From assembly GCA_002394335.1 (NCBI GenBank), contig DGTP01000016.1:1-64000 (forward strand): a stretch of 64,000 nt of DNA, written 5' to 3'. This stretch comes from Bacteroidales bacterium UBA4333 (lineage in GTDB: Bacteria; Bacteroidota; Bacteroidia; Bacteroidales; Paludibacteraceae). The notes beneath the pieces are model-generated. The model searched no databases. It was not told the origin of the DNA and saw only the letters and a list, made by a program, of their open reading frames with translations. A program made the translations under genes and the position numbers. Shown piece by piece: positions 47,749 to 58,100 of the stretch. The stretch's first letter is position 1; each line of letters opens with the position of its first letter.

Positions 47749-48788
47749 TGTTTCTTCTCCTTAAAAATGTTGAGTCTTGTCAGTGATTTATTCTTGCGGT
47801 TAAAGACAAAGAAGTCAATCACCAATAATATGAGAGCGATGAGAACGAAAGACGGATATTGTTCGTTGTACTCCCGAAAGACGTGCGATTCCAGTTTCTC
47901 TTTGCCGAGTTTGTCAAGTTCCTTTTTGATGGCACGCAAGGCGGTATTGCTACTGTCATAATGGACATACATCCCATTGCCTGCTTTGGCTATCTCTCGA
48001 CACATTTCTTCGTTAAGGTGAGTGACGACCATGTTTCCTTCCCGGTCGGTTTTGTACTCGGTGGTGCCCGGAATAGGAATGGGACTTCCATCCGGACTAC
48101 CGATACCTACAACGATTACTTTGATTCCGGCTTTATCGGCTTTCTGAGCCATCTCGACAGCATCGTCTTCAAAGTTTTCTCCATCGGTGAGCAGAATAAT
48201 GGCTCTTCCTGCAGCCGATTCTTCTTCACCAAAAGCGTAAGAGGCTATCTGCAAGGCTTTACCGATGGCCGTTCCCTGCGTTTTGATGAGATCCGGCTGA
48301 ATAGAATTGAGAAACATTTTGGCGGAGACATAATCACAGGTGATAGGGAGTTGAACAAAAGCGTCGCCAGCAAAGACCACCAGTCCCACTTTGTCGTCCA
48401 CCATTTGGTCCATGAGCTGGGCTAACATCTGTTTGGCAGCGGCAAGACGGCTTATTTGTCCTGCTGCAACATCTTCTGCCAGCATCGAATTGGATATATC
48501 GAGTGCTATAACGGCTTCCACTCCTTCGCGTGTTACGGTCTCTTCCTTGACGCCGTACTGCGGTCTTGCCGCAGCAATGACAAGCATAACGAGTGCAAGC
48601 ATCACCAAGCCGAATTTGACGTGTGGACGGGTTCTTGAGGCATTAGGCATAAGTTGTTCAACCAGTTGCTTATCGCCGAACTCGCGTAATTGCCGACGCT
48701 TGCGGAGCGTGTACCATGTGTGTGCCAGCACAAATACAGGCACACTCAGTAGAAGCCACAGGATTTCTATATTAGCGAAACGAAACAT
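47745..48788 (-). CDS. batB: BatB von Willebrand A membrane protein
   Basis: 347 residues. N-terminal membrane segments (about 8-25 and 58-75), a vWA domain (about 88-300) with the MIDAS motif DISNSMLAED, VVFAGDAFVQLPIT and LLTDGENFEDD, and a C-terminal membrane segment (about 313-332). The MIDAS residues are intact, so metal-dependent ligand binding is likely. Paralogue of BatA 15 bases upstream. Confidence 0.93.
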   Translation of the reverse strand: MFRFANIEILWLLLSVPVFVLAHTWYTLRKRRQLREFGDKQLVEQLMPNASRTRPHVKFGLVMLALVMLVIAAARPQYGVKEETVTREGVEAVIALDISNSMLAEDVAAGQISRLAAAKQMLAQLMDQMVDDKVGLVVFAGDAFVQLPITCDYVSAKMFLNSIQPDLIKTQGTAIGKALQIASYAFGEEESAAGRAIILLTDGENFEDDAVEMAQKADKAGIKVIVVGIGSPDGSPIPIPGTTEYKTDREGNMVVTHLNEEMCREIAKAGNGMYVHYDSSNTALRAIKKELDKLGKEKLESHVFREYNEQYPSFVLIALILLVIDFFVFNRKNKSLTRLNIFKEKKQ

Positions 48789-48803
48789 AAAGTACGATAG
48801 TTT

Positions 48804-49790
48804 TTAGTTACTAATAGTTCTCAACACAAAATAACGTAATATAACTTCTAATAGCAAGCAGATCAGCGCCGCTATCAGATAGGGCATAAAATAGTCTGTG
48901 TGTTTTGCATACTGCTTGACCTGGATCTTGGTCTTTTCCATTTTGTCAATCTGCTGGTAGATTTCCTCAAGGCTTGCGTTGTCGGTAGCACGGAAGTATG
49001 CACCTCCTGTCATTGTAGCTATCTCTTTGAGGGTTGTCTCGTCAAACTCCGGGTCGAGATTGATGCGTTGGATGCCGGTGGGAGTTTGCACGGGGATGGT
49101 GATCTGCTGATGTGATCCTACACCGATTGTATAGACGCGGATTCCGTATGTCTTGGCAATCTCAGCCGCTGTCTTGGGGGCAATGTCTCCGCGGTTGTTT
49201 GAGCCATCGGTAAGGAGAATGATCACCTTGGACTTTGTAGGTGAGTCCTTGATACGATTCACAGCGTTTGCGAGACCTAATCCGATGGCAGTACCATCTT
49301 CGATCATGCCAAACTGCACCATCGAGAACAAGTTGGTGAGAGCGGTGTGGTCTGTGGTGAGCGGACACTGGGTAAAACTCTGTCCGGCAAAGAGGACAAG
49401 ACCTATCTGGTCGTTTTCGCGGTTTGCGATAAACTCTTTGGCTACATTCTTAGCCGCCTCCAGACGGTTAGGTTTGAGATCCTCCGCCAACATTGTACCC
49501 GATATGTCTAGCGACATCATGATGTCGATACCTTCCATATCCTTGTTCGAGTAGCGATTAGTTAACTGTGGACGTGCCAAAGCTAACGTAAGCAGGATTA
49601 CGATAACCGTCCTCAATACAAACGGAAGGTGCAGCATATATATTCTCAGTGACTTAGGTTGCTTTTTGAGCGATCCTACGCCAGAGAAGGTTATACTGGC
49701 ATCCGCCTTGTGCAGTTCGTAGATATACCATCCTATAATGGGTATCAGGAGCAGCAATAGAAACAAATATCCGGGATTAGCAAATGTCAT
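48804..49790 (-). CDS. batA: BatA von Willebrand A membrane protein
   Basis: 328 residues. Membrane segments at about 7-24, 55-75 and 302-322, and a vWA domain (about 88-290) with MIDAS DISGTMLAED, LFAGQSFTQCPLT and LLTDGSNNRGD. It forms a membrane complex with BatB in the proposed aerotolerance system. Ten bases follow the BatD-like gene. Confidence 0.93.
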   Translation of the reverse strand: MTFANPGYLFLLLLLIPIIGWYIYELHKADASITFSGVGSLKKQPKSLRIYMLHLPFVLRTVIVILLTLALARPQLTNRYSNKDMEGIDIMMSLDISGTMLAEDLKPNRLEAAKNVAKEFIANRENDQIGLVLFAGQSFTQCPLTTDHTALTNLFSMVQFGMIEDGTAIGLGLANAVNRIKDSPTKSKVIILLTDGSNNRGDIAPKTAAEIAKTYGIRVYTIGVGSHQQITIPVQTPTGIQRINLDPEFDETTLKEIATMTGGAYFRATDNASLEEIYQQIDKMEKTKIQVKQYAKHTDYFMPYLIAALICLLLEVILRYFVLRTISN

Positions 49791-49799
49791 GATGATTCA

Positions 49800-50699
49800 T
49801 TATTGATTGTTAGGAGTTGGTTCATTAGGTTGTTCCTGAGGCGTCGTCTCGTGTACAAAATGGTAGGCTGTGCGGAGTGCTTGTTCGTTCTCTTCGGGCG
49901 TAGCGGTCCACTTGGCGAACTTGACGAGGTCTGCCAGTCGTAACTCTGATTCAAGAGAAAGGAACAGCTCTTTATTGTCTCTAAGTATAGGACGCAATTC
50001 TTTAAGTGTTTCGTCGCTGGTTTTCTCTGTTGACATCACCCCAAACCGTCTGCCGATATACTCACGGATAACATCGGTAAGCTGGGTGTGATACTCCTTT
50101 ACACGTCCCTCTTGCCAAATCTCTTCTTTTTTAATCCGGTCGAGTTTTTCAAGAGCCACTTCCTCTGCGGGTCTGAGTGGAATAGCGGCTGCCTCAGCCT
50201 CTTTGTCGTGCTTGAAATACTTAAGATAGATCCAAATAGCAAGACCTATTATGCCGGCTATGAGCAGACCCAATAGTATCCATCGGATGATACCCCACCA
50301 CCAGATAGGTGCATCTTCATTGGCTTTGATATCGGTAATCTGCATGGTGGTGTCCATCTCGAATGGTTGCACCACATTCAGACTCATAGCTTCGGTCATG
50401 AAACTGTCTTTACCGCTCTTGAATGCCAACGGTGGAATGGAGTAGAGCGAGTCTTTGAAGCAAGTGAGTGTGAGGGTCTGTGTGAGTTCACGTCTTCCGT
50501 CTTCGGTGATGGTGGTATCCACTTTGGTGCGTTTGACAACCTCTATTTCATCCATCAGCAAGTCGCCTATCACCGGCATCTGCACCTGTTCGGAGGGATC
50601 TGAAACGGCTTTGAGATGCATATCCGTTTGGTCGCCTATCATGATCATGGTCGAGTCGATGGAGGCACTGACTACTATGGCTAATAATATATTAAGCAT
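49800..50699 (-). CDS. BatD/DUF4381-like membrane protein of the Bat operon
   Basis: 299 residues. A short signal (MLNILLAIVVSASI), one periplasmic beta-sandwich (about 15-125, with YSIPPLAFKSGKDSFMTEA), a membrane segment (about 138-162) and a cytoplasmic helical domain (about 185-285, EKLDRIKKEEIWQEGRVKEYHTQLTDVIREYI). This matches the protein usually placed between the DUF58 and BatA genes in Bacteroidetes Bat operons. It probably links MoxR/DUF58 in the cytoplasm to the periplasmic part. Confidence 0.82.
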   Translation of the reverse strand: MLNILLAIVVSASIDSTMIMIGDQTDMHLKAVSDPSEQVQMPVIGDLLMDEIEVVKRTKVDTTITEDGRRELTQTLTLTCFKDSLYSIPPLAFKSGKDSFMTEAMSLNVVQPFEMDTTMQITDIKANEDAPIWWWGIIRWILLGLLIAGIIGLAIWIYLKYFKHDKEAEAAAIPLRPAEEVALEKLDRIKKEEIWQEGRVKEYHTQLTDVIREYIGRRFGVMSTEKTSDETLKELRPILRDNKELFLSLESELRLADLVKFAKWTATPEENEQALRTAYHFVHETTPQEQPNEPTPNNQ

Positions 50700-50757
50700 A
50701 ATGATTTATTGTCTGTTGTTTTTAGCGATGCGGTCTGTTTTTCTTAGATATTGTGGC

Positions 50758-51624
50758 CTAATGGGCAAACAGGCGCATAAGTGCTTTGACATAATCTTGG
50801 TCTGTCCGCACGCTTACGTGCGCAACGCCTGCGTGTGTAAATAAGGTGTCTAAGTGTTCTTGCTGCTTATTCCAATCTTGTGCGAATTGGTTTCTGACCT
50901 TTTCGATAGAACTGTCCACCCAAATGCGTTCGCCAGTCTCGGCATCTTTGAGTTTGATCAGTCCTAAGTCGGGCAGTTCGGCATCGCGACGGTCGTATAT
51001 CTGTACGACATTGAGGTCGTGTTTGCGGCTCACAAGAGTCCACAGGTCCTGCCTGCCATAGTCCTCTGATATGAGGTCTGATATCAGGAAGGCAGTGGTA
51101 CGGCGTTTCTGTGCGTTCTGGAAATACTGCAAGGCCTGGGCAATATTTGTGCCGGTAGAATCGGGTTCAAAACTGAGCAGCTCGTGGATGATATGCAGCA
51201 CATGGCGTTTACCCTTTTTAGGCGGGATATATTTCTCTACCTTATCGGAAAAGAAGAGTACGCCGACCTTATCGTTGTTTTCAATGGTAGAGAACGCCAA
51301 GGTGGCGGCAACTTCTGCCATCTGGTCACGTTTGGTCTGGGTCAGTGTACCGAAATTCCGGCTTCCACTGACATCCACCAGCAGCATTACCGTCAGCTCG
51401 CGTTCCTCCTCAAAGACCTTGACATAAGGTTTGTTGAGTCGTGCGGTCACGTTCCAGTCAATAGTACGCACATCATCGCCCGGCTGGTATTCGCGTACTT
51501 CCGCAAACGCCATACCACGCCCTTTGAACTGGCTGTGGTATTCGCCGGCGAAGATATTTCGGCTCAGTCCGCGAGTCTTGATTTCTATCTTCCGAACCTT
51601 ATGTAATAATTCTTCTGAAGTCAT
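50758..51624 (-). CDS. DUF58 protein
   Basis: 288 residues, cytoplasmic. EIKTRGLSRNIFAGEYHSQF and GRGMAFAEVREYQPGDDVR followed by IDWNVTARL, the DUF58 signature, then a vWA-like fold with LLVDVSGSRNFG and FLISDLISEDYG. It is the usual partner of MoxR ATPases. It follows the MoxR gene after 43 bases and precedes the BatD-like gene. Confidence 0.93.
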   Translation of the reverse strand: MTSEELLHKVRKIEIKTRGLSRNIFAGEYHSQFKGRGMAFAEVREYQPGDDVRTIDWNVTARLNKPYVKVFEEERELTVMLLVDVSGSRNFGTLTQTKRDQMAEVAATLAFSTIENNDKVGVLFFSDKVEKYIPPKKGKRHVLHIIHELLSFEPDSTGTNIAQALQYFQNAQKRRTTAFLISDLISEDYGRQDLWTLVSRKHDLNVVQIYDRRDAELPDLGLIKLKDAETGERIWVDSSIEKVRNQFAQDWNKQQEHLDTLFTHAGVAHVSVRTDQDYVKALMRLFAH

Positions 51625-51667
51625 AATGATCCAGTCGTGTTGTTGTCTGGTTGTCTATCTGACGAGT

Positions 51668-52663
51668 TTATGGCACTTGAACGGCATTCAAAATCTCAGT
51701 AATCACCTCTTCTGAGGTCATGTTGTTGGCTTCTGCCTCGTAGGTGAGACCGATACGATGGCGTAAGACATCGTAGCTGACGGCACGTACATCCTCAGGA
51801 ATAACATATCCGCGGCGATGGATGAAGGCGTAGGCGCGGGCTGCCAAAGCCAGATTGATGCTGGCACGGGGACTGCCTCCAAAAGCAATCATCGGTTTGA
51901 GTTTGTCCAAACCATAAGCCTCCGGCTGGCGGGTGGCAAAGACGATATCTACGATATACTTCTCAATCTTCTCGTCTATATACACCTCTTCTACGATCTT
52001 GCGTGCTTTTTTGATATCATCGGTGGAGAGGATAGGGAGCACTTGTTTCTTCTCGCTTTGGATATTCTGGCGAATGATCTGCTGTTCTTCGTCCTTATTA
52101 GGATAACCGATGACTACTTTGAGCATGAATCGGTCTGTCTGCGCCTCCGGTAGCGGATAGGTACCCTCTTGCTCAATAGGGTTTTGGGTTGCTAATACCA
52201 GGAACGGGTCATCGAGTTGGAAGGTCTGATCCCCGATGGTGATCTGGCGCTCTTGCATTGCCTCAAGTAATGCGGATTGTACCTTAGCCGGAGCACGGTT
52301 GATCTCATCTGCCAAAACAAAGTTGGCGAAGATCGGTCCGCGTTTGATACTAAACTCCTCTTTCTTCTGGCTGTATATCTGGGTACCGATGACATCGGCA
52401 GGCAACAGATCCGGGGTAAACTGGATACGGCTGAAGTTTGCCTTGATCAGGTCGCTCAAGGTTTTGATGGCTAATGTTTTAGCCAAACCCGGTACTCCCT
52501 CCAAGAGAATATGACCATCACTTAACAAACCGATCAGCAAGCTCTCTACCAAGTGTTTCTGACCTACAATTACCTGATTCATACCCATTGTCAGGGCATC
52601 TACAAAAGAACTCTCGCGCTCAATGCGCTCTTGGAGTTCGCGGATATCAACTGTTGTTTGCAT
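51668..52663 (-). CDS. MoxR-family AAA+ ATPase
   Basis: 331 residues. Walker A EGVPGLAKT (K62), Walker B VLADEIN (D119/E120), sensor LVLATQNPIEQEGTYPLPEA and the C-terminal lid with GGSPRASINLALAARAYAF. It heads the Bat operon and is proposed to act as a chaperone that remodels the vWA proteins. Upstream on the minus strand lies TTGGCAC-N5-TTGT at 52721-52706, 43 bases from the ATG. Confidence 0.95.
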   Translation of the reverse strand: MQTTVDIRELQERIERESSFVDALTMGMNQVIVGQKHLVESLLIGLLSDGHILLEGVPGLAKTLAIKTLSDLIKANFSRIQFTPDLLPADVIGTQIYSQKKEEFSIKRGPIFANFVLADEINRAPAKVQSALLEAMQERQITIGDQTFQLDDPFLVLATQNPIEQEGTYPLPEAQTDRFMLKVVIGYPNKDEEQQIIRQNIQSEKKQVLPILSTDDIKKARKIVEEVYIDEKIEKYIVDIVFATRQPEAYGLDKLKPMIAFGGSPRASINLALAARAYAFIHRRGYVIPEDVRAVSYDVLRHRIGLTYEAEANNMTSEEVITEILNAVQVP

Positions 52664-52705
52664 ATAAATAGAATTGTTTGTGTCAATTTCACCATAAAAA
52701 ATTAA

Positions 52706-52721
52706 ACAAAATTCGTGCCAA
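52706..52721 (-). promoter_or_regulatory. Candidate promoter of the Bat operon
   Basis: Minus-strand TTGGCAC-GAATT-TTGT. It can be read as a near sigma-54 site, or as a weak -7 box (GAATTTTG, 52714-52707) with a TTG 20 bases upstream. The same TTGGCAC-N5-TTGT lies at the same distance ahead of groS. Confidence 0.35.
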
Positions 52722-52733
52722 AAAAATCACTTT

Positions 52734-52746
52734 GCAACCCGGTTGC
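52734..52746. promoter_or_regulatory. Palindrome GCAACC-C-GGTTGC, possible operator
   Basis: A perfect 6-bp inverted repeat around one base sits 14 bases upstream of the -7 box of the TonB receptor gene, between two divergent promoters. It may be a binding site for a repressor or metal regulator. Confidence 0.35.
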
Positions 52747-52759
52747 GAAAAAAAAGCAG

Positions 52760-52767
52760 TACTTTTG
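52760..52767 (+). promoter_or_regulatory. Bacteroidetes -7 promoter box (TACTTTTG)
   Basis: TACTTTTG, 17 bases before the ATG at 52785. Confidence 0.65.
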
Positions 52768-52784
52768 TGCCAAATTTATAAGTT

Positions 52785-55109
52785 ATGATGCGAAATTTAG
52801 CGATTATATTATCTTTTTTGGCTACCGCTCTTAGTATAACAGCTGCTGATATCAAGGGCGTTGTCTTGGATGATGAGGGGCATGTGCTCGCCGGTGCTAA
52901 TGTTTATTGGGCAGGTACAACCAACGGTACTGTTACAGATACGGAAGGGCGGTTTGTACTGCCCAAGGATAAGAAAGTGCGCCGGCTTGTGACCTCTTAC
53001 ATGGGTTTCCGATCGGATACCACTACTGTCTCGGGTTCGGAGGCTTTGACGATTGTCTTGGTTTCGGACCTGATATTGGACGAGGTGACGGTCACAGAGC
53101 GCCGGATGTCCGTACTCCGTAGCAGGATGGCAGCCTTTGATGTAGAGACAATACAGGCGGAGGAGTTATGCAAGGCGGCTTGCTGTAATCTTAGTGAGGC
53201 TTTTGAAACCAATGCCTCGGTTGATGTGGCTTATGCAGATGCCGCTACAGGAGCGAAGCAGATTAAGCTTCTGGGATTGAGCGGCACCTATGTGCAACTG
53301 CTACAGGAGAATACTCCTGGCGTGCGCGGACTCGCGCAGAGTTATGGTATGGAGTATATTCCCGGACCATGGATGCAGTCCATCCAAGTGAGTAAGGGAA
53401 CCTCATCGGTTATCAACGGATATGAGGCGACTACAGGACAGATTAATGTAGAGTTTCTGAAACCCCAGAACACCTCTCCTTTGGCTATCAATCTCATGCT
53501 CAACTCCGAACTGCATGCGGAGTTCAATCTTACCGGTGGATGGCAGATTCCTTTGCATGACCACGAGAAGGAAGAACACCACCACGAGCACGGGGAGCAC
53601 TGTCATCATCAGTCGCTTTATACAGGTCTTTTGGCGCATTATCAACAGGGTTTCATGGCGATGGATGATAATCATGACGGCTTTGTGGAAATGCCTAAAA
53701 CTCAGAATGCAAATCTTATCAACCGCTGGTTCTATAGGCATGGGGACTATACTTTCCAAGCTTTTGTAAGGGGTTTATACGATCATCGTCGGGGCGGACA
53801 GATGAGTGACACTCTCGCTGATCCTTATCGAATAGACTTGCGCACCTACCGTGTGGAAGGCTTTCTCAAAAACGGTTATGTTTATGACGAAGAATCAGGT
53901 AGCAGTATTGCTGTCATCGCAGCGGCTAACTATCACAATCAAGCGAATCGTTATGGCCTCCGTCAGTGGGACGCAGCTCAGACCAATGCTTACCTTAATG
54001 CACTGTGGCAGGGCAATTTTGAGGGAAAAGGTGAGGTGGATAACGATCACCGCCTCTCTGCCGGTCTATCCCTTAATTATGATAAGTACGATGAGCGCCT
54101 TCCGTGGTTGACGGCAGACCTCAGCCGTCAGGAATTGACTGCGGGTGTCTTTGCGGAGTATAACTTGAAATACGATGAGTCGCTATCCTTGGTAGCCGGC
54201 GTGCGTGGCGACTATTCTTCCAAGTACGGATTCTTTGTTACACCTCGTGTTAATATCCGTTATTCCCCTTGGCAATGGTGGACAATCCGTGCTTCAGCCG
54301 GCTTGGGCTATCGTTCGCCAAATGTTATTGCCGATAACGCGTATGTCCTTCCTAACTCGCGGAAACTCGTCTGGGATGGTACGGCGGCACAAGAGCGTGC
54401 AGCGAATGCCGGTCTGTCAACCACATTTTACATTCCTCTTGGCAGCCGCGAACTCCAACTGTCGGCGGAGTACTACTATACCCATTTCTTGAACTCCGTG
54501 ATTGTGGATATGGATCAGGATGTGAATGCTGTGCATATCTATAATCAGAAGGATATTGATGGAGCGCGCTCTTTTGCTCATAACGCACAGGTGGAGGCTA
54601 CTATCGAGGTCTTGCGTGGTTGGACATGGACGGCAGCGTTCCGATGGACGGATGTCAGACAGACTACCATCAATGCAGAGGGTGAGGCGCAACTGCGCCT
54701 GAAGCCTCTCTCTAATCGTTTCAAAGGAGTGATCACTACCTCCTATCAGACACCGCTTAAGAAATGGCAGTTCGACCTCACTGCGCAGTTCAACGGAGGG
54801 GGGCGGATGCCGGATGGTTTGGCGGATTATTACCTTCGTGAAGTGGGCTCCAAGCAGTACTATGAGCAAGACGGAACCCTTTACTATAAGTGGTATCCCC
54901 AACTTATGGCGCAGATCACTAAGTACTGGCGCACTTGCTCACTCTACGTAGGGGCGGAGAATATGACCAACTTCAAGCAAGACCACCCCGTAGTGCATGC
55001 ATCGACTCCTTACGCACAAGGGTTTGACGCCTCGATGGCGTGGGGTGCACTCACCGGATGGAAAGTGTACGTAGGTTTTCGTTGGGCATTGGATAAGAAG
55101 GAAAATTAA
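52785..55109 (+). CDS. TonB-dependent receptor with His-rich loop, probably metal-related
   Basis: 774 residues. Signal peptide (1-20), carboxypeptidase-regulatory sandwich (about 22-105, GVVLDDEGHVLAGANVYWAG), plug domain (about 105-225, DLILDEVTVTERR, then SYGMEYIPGPWMQSIQVSKG and GYEATTGQINVEF) and a 22-stranded-type barrel ending WKVYVGFRWAL. An early extracellular loop holds HDHEKEEHHHEHGEHCHHQ (about 262-280), likely to bind zinc, copper or nickel. The plug wording is that of a Bacteroidetes receptor group often near heavy-metal genes. No metal ATPase is adjacent here. Its stop overlaps the convergent exporter stop (TTAA). Confidence 0.9.
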   Translation: MMRNLAIILSFLATALSITAADIKGVVLDDEGHVLAGANVYWAGTTNGTVTDTEGRFVLPKDKKVRRLVTSYMGFRSDTTTVSGSEALTIVLVSDLILDEVTVTERRMSVLRSRMAAFDVETIQAEELCKAACCNLSEAFETNASVDVAYADAATGAKQIKLLGLSGTYVQLLQENTPGVRGLAQSYGMEYIPGPWMQSIQVSKGTSSVINGYEATTGQINVEFLKPQNTSPLAINLMLNSELHAEFNLTGGWQIPLHDHEKEEHHHEHGEHCHHQSLYTGLLAHYQQGFMAMDDNHDGFVEMPKTQNANLINRWFYRHGDYTFQAFVRGLYDHRRGGQMSDTLADPYRIDLRTYRVEGFLKNGYVYDEESGSSIAVIAAANYHNQANRYGLRQWDAAQTNAYLNALWQGNFEGKGEVDNDHRLSAGLSLNYDKYDERLPWLTADLSRQELTAGVFAEYNLKYDESLSLVAGVRGDYSSKYGFFVTPRVNIRYSPWQWWTIRASAGLGYRSPNVIADNAYVLPNSRKLVWDGTAAQERAANAGLSTTFYIPLGSRELQLSAEYYYTHFLNSVIVDMDQDVNAVHIYNQKDIDGARSFAHNAQVEATIEVLRGWTWTAAFRWTDVRQTTINAEGEAQLRLKPLSNRFKGVITTSYQTPLKKWQFDLTAQFNGGGRMPDGLADYYLREVGSKQYYEQDGTLYYKWYPQLMAQITKYWRTCSLYVGAENMTNFKQDHPVVHASTPYAQGFDASMAWGALTGWKVYVGFRWALDKKEN

Positions 55110-58100
55110 GACTTCTTCTGATGCACTACCAGTTTGTCGAATGCAACGAGTACACCCGGTAGTACAATCAGGATCATCAGCACTGCCATGGCAGCACCGA
55201 TAGAGAGGCTGCCAACGATAGCGGAGATCGTAATATCGTCCACAAGAATCGCCATCACACCCGGTGCCACAATCATAATCAAACCGGAAGTGGTGATTGT
55301 CCGGATCGAACCCTTGTAGGCTTCTTTGACAGCGTCGTACGGTTCCATTGTGCGGCGTTTTTCTTTGTAGTAGTTGGCGAATAGGATTCCATAGTCAATA
55401 GTGGCACCCATGAGGATAGCTTGTACAATCAGATAGGCCAAATAAAGCATTTCTCCACGCATCAATCCGGCGAAGATTACATTGACGAACACGGCGGTCA
55501 TCACCGTAATCACCAGTATCAGTGGCACAATGATTGACTTGAAGGAGATCGCCACTATCAGGAATATTGCGATAATCGTCAGCCAACTGATGAGACTGAT
55601 CTCTTTACCAAAGCCCGTTTTCATCTCGCGGTACATAGGCGACTCTCCTATCATATAATGCGGCTTGGCGAGCCCCTTGTCTGCAATCTCACAGATACTG
55701 TCAAGCGACTGGTAGGTGCGCTCCGACTCATGGGGGAGATCGGTCATCAGCACCAGAAGACCGTGCTTCTCGCTTCGTAGTCTGCCTATCTGGTCTTGGA
55801 TGAGGGGTTTTATTTGGCGGATGCTGTCGCGCTGTCCGGCAGTGCTGAACAAAGCCAGCCTTTGGTCATTCACCAAGGTGTCGCAGAGGTAGTTGATCAG
55901 TTCCTCCGGTGTCATTTGCTGCTCATGGTAGGTGCTGTCGTGACGACTCCCGTAATAGATATAAAGCAGTTCTACCTGCTCTTCCGGGACAGCTTTGCCG
56001 AGGTATCGGAACTGACCCGCCATCTCTTGGGCATCGAACTGCTCCTTGCCTTCCAATAAGGCGAGCACCCGGTTCATGATTTTCTCTTGTCGGTTTGCTG
56101 CGCTGCGAGATCGTTTGCCGACTTTGACTTTGATTGCTGTTTTGTGTGGTTGCTTTGTGGGCTGTTGGATTATTGCGTTGTTGGGTCGCTGCGCTGTGGA
56201 ATCGGCTTCAAGTATCGGACTCTCCCCGCTTTCAATCTCTATGGTCTCCGATTCTGTCTTGTTTTCTGCTAAATCCTGAGGAAAGGCAATGGCATATATA
56301 CTCTCACGGTTCATAGATATACCGAAGTCGTTGAGCAGACTTTTCATCTCTTGCGCACTGAGTGCTGCATCTTCGTTACAGAGATCCATTAGTTGAGCCC
56401 GTATAGTCAGGGCTTCTACTTGTTCGTCACTCACCATGGCTCGCAGCAGTTTGCGCCGGAAAAGATCATCGGTGAGCACGTGTACGTATTCTATCGGCGT
56501 CATCGTTTGGTGCTTTCCTTTGGCAAACTTGAAGACCATCTTGGTCTGTGCCATACTTGATCCTATGAATTCGCTCAACTCCTGTTTCGACATCTGCCGG
56601 TTAAGCATCTGTCGGTTGCTGAGTTTGCTCATCTCTGCTGTTGTGGCAGAGGGAGCCGCCTCATGCAACTTGGGCAGAAAGTCGCATAGAGAAATATATT
56701 CGGGAAGACTCACTTCTCCACTCACAGTATCAGTCTTTGGCTGCGGACGGGAGACCTCTTTGGCGGTCTTGTATTTCTTCTTTGGCTTGGCAGAGGTGAC
56801 GATGCGTTCTATTGGCTCTTGTTCCTCGATAGGGGTGATGTCTTCTTGGTTTTGAATGCTGTGCAGTAGCGATAACTGTTGGCGCATCTCCTTGTCGATA
56901 AACCTTGCAGTGAGCGAGTCGTTGAGGCACTCCTCTTCAATAAACCGCACCATCTCCGGAAAACTCATCTTCAGCTTCTGATCCTGTCCGCTTTCCATAT
57001 AATAGAGAGTCTTCATTAACTGCGGTGTGAGCATTTCGGTGGGGACGGTGTCTGGCATCAATTCCCTGAAGTCGTTCAGCATTCCTTGGATATAGTCCAC
57101 CATCCCTGCGGAACTGTATGGTTTTTGAAGCAGGGTAGAATAACTCACGATTCTCTTCACGCCATCTATATCTTGCAACTTTTCGGCTACAAAGGGCACA
57201 TGATTGTCGTCTTCCCTGTCGTATATTACTACCACCGGATTGGATTGCGGAAAGACCTCTTCGATCCGTGATTCACCATTGGTGCAGAAGAATATATTCG
57301 TCTTGCCTGATAGATAGAATGATACACCGAAAAGTACTACCGCGAAGATTGCCATCGGAATCTTGTGGCTTGTGGCGAAACGTCCGAGACGGTCGGTAGG
57401 GATGACGGGGGTCTTTTTCACAGAGTGGTTGATACTCTGTCTTAAAAGCATCATCATCGACGGCAAGGCGGTGAAAGTACAAATGAGGCTGCATATCACG
57501 CCCTTGGCGAGTACTATACCCATATCCATTCCTATCTTGAGGCGCATAAAGCAAAGCATCAGCAGACCTAATATCGTGGTGGCGGCACTGCTCATGATTG
57601 ATGGAAAAGCACGGCGGATAGCTTTGTTGGCGGCTAAGACGGCATCGCGTTTGTCTGTCTCGTCGCGCTGCTCTTGGCGGTAACGATTGATGAGCACGAT
57701 CGAGTAGTCGAGCGAGAGTACCATCTGCAGGATTGACCCTATATAATTGGTGGTGATACTCACGCTTGGAAGCAGGGCGTTGGTACCCATATTGAGGAGT
57801 ATTGCCATGCCGGCATTCGCCAGAATAATAAACGACTCTACCCACGACTGAGCCATCACCAGAAGAATGATCAGTATCAGCACAGCGGCGATGACAATCA
57901 CGGAAAGCGGAGGTGTTGCGCCGTCCTGACTGGTCTCTACTACGGCATCGTGCCCAAGTCTCTGTGCTATCGTCTGGCCTAATTTCTTTTGATCCACTGA
58001 CTTGGGGACATTCATGTCGTAGAGTGTATAGACGCTGTCTTGGCTCACCTGCATCCGCACCGTTTCCACCTCGCTTATGGCTCTAAGACTATCGGCAAAA

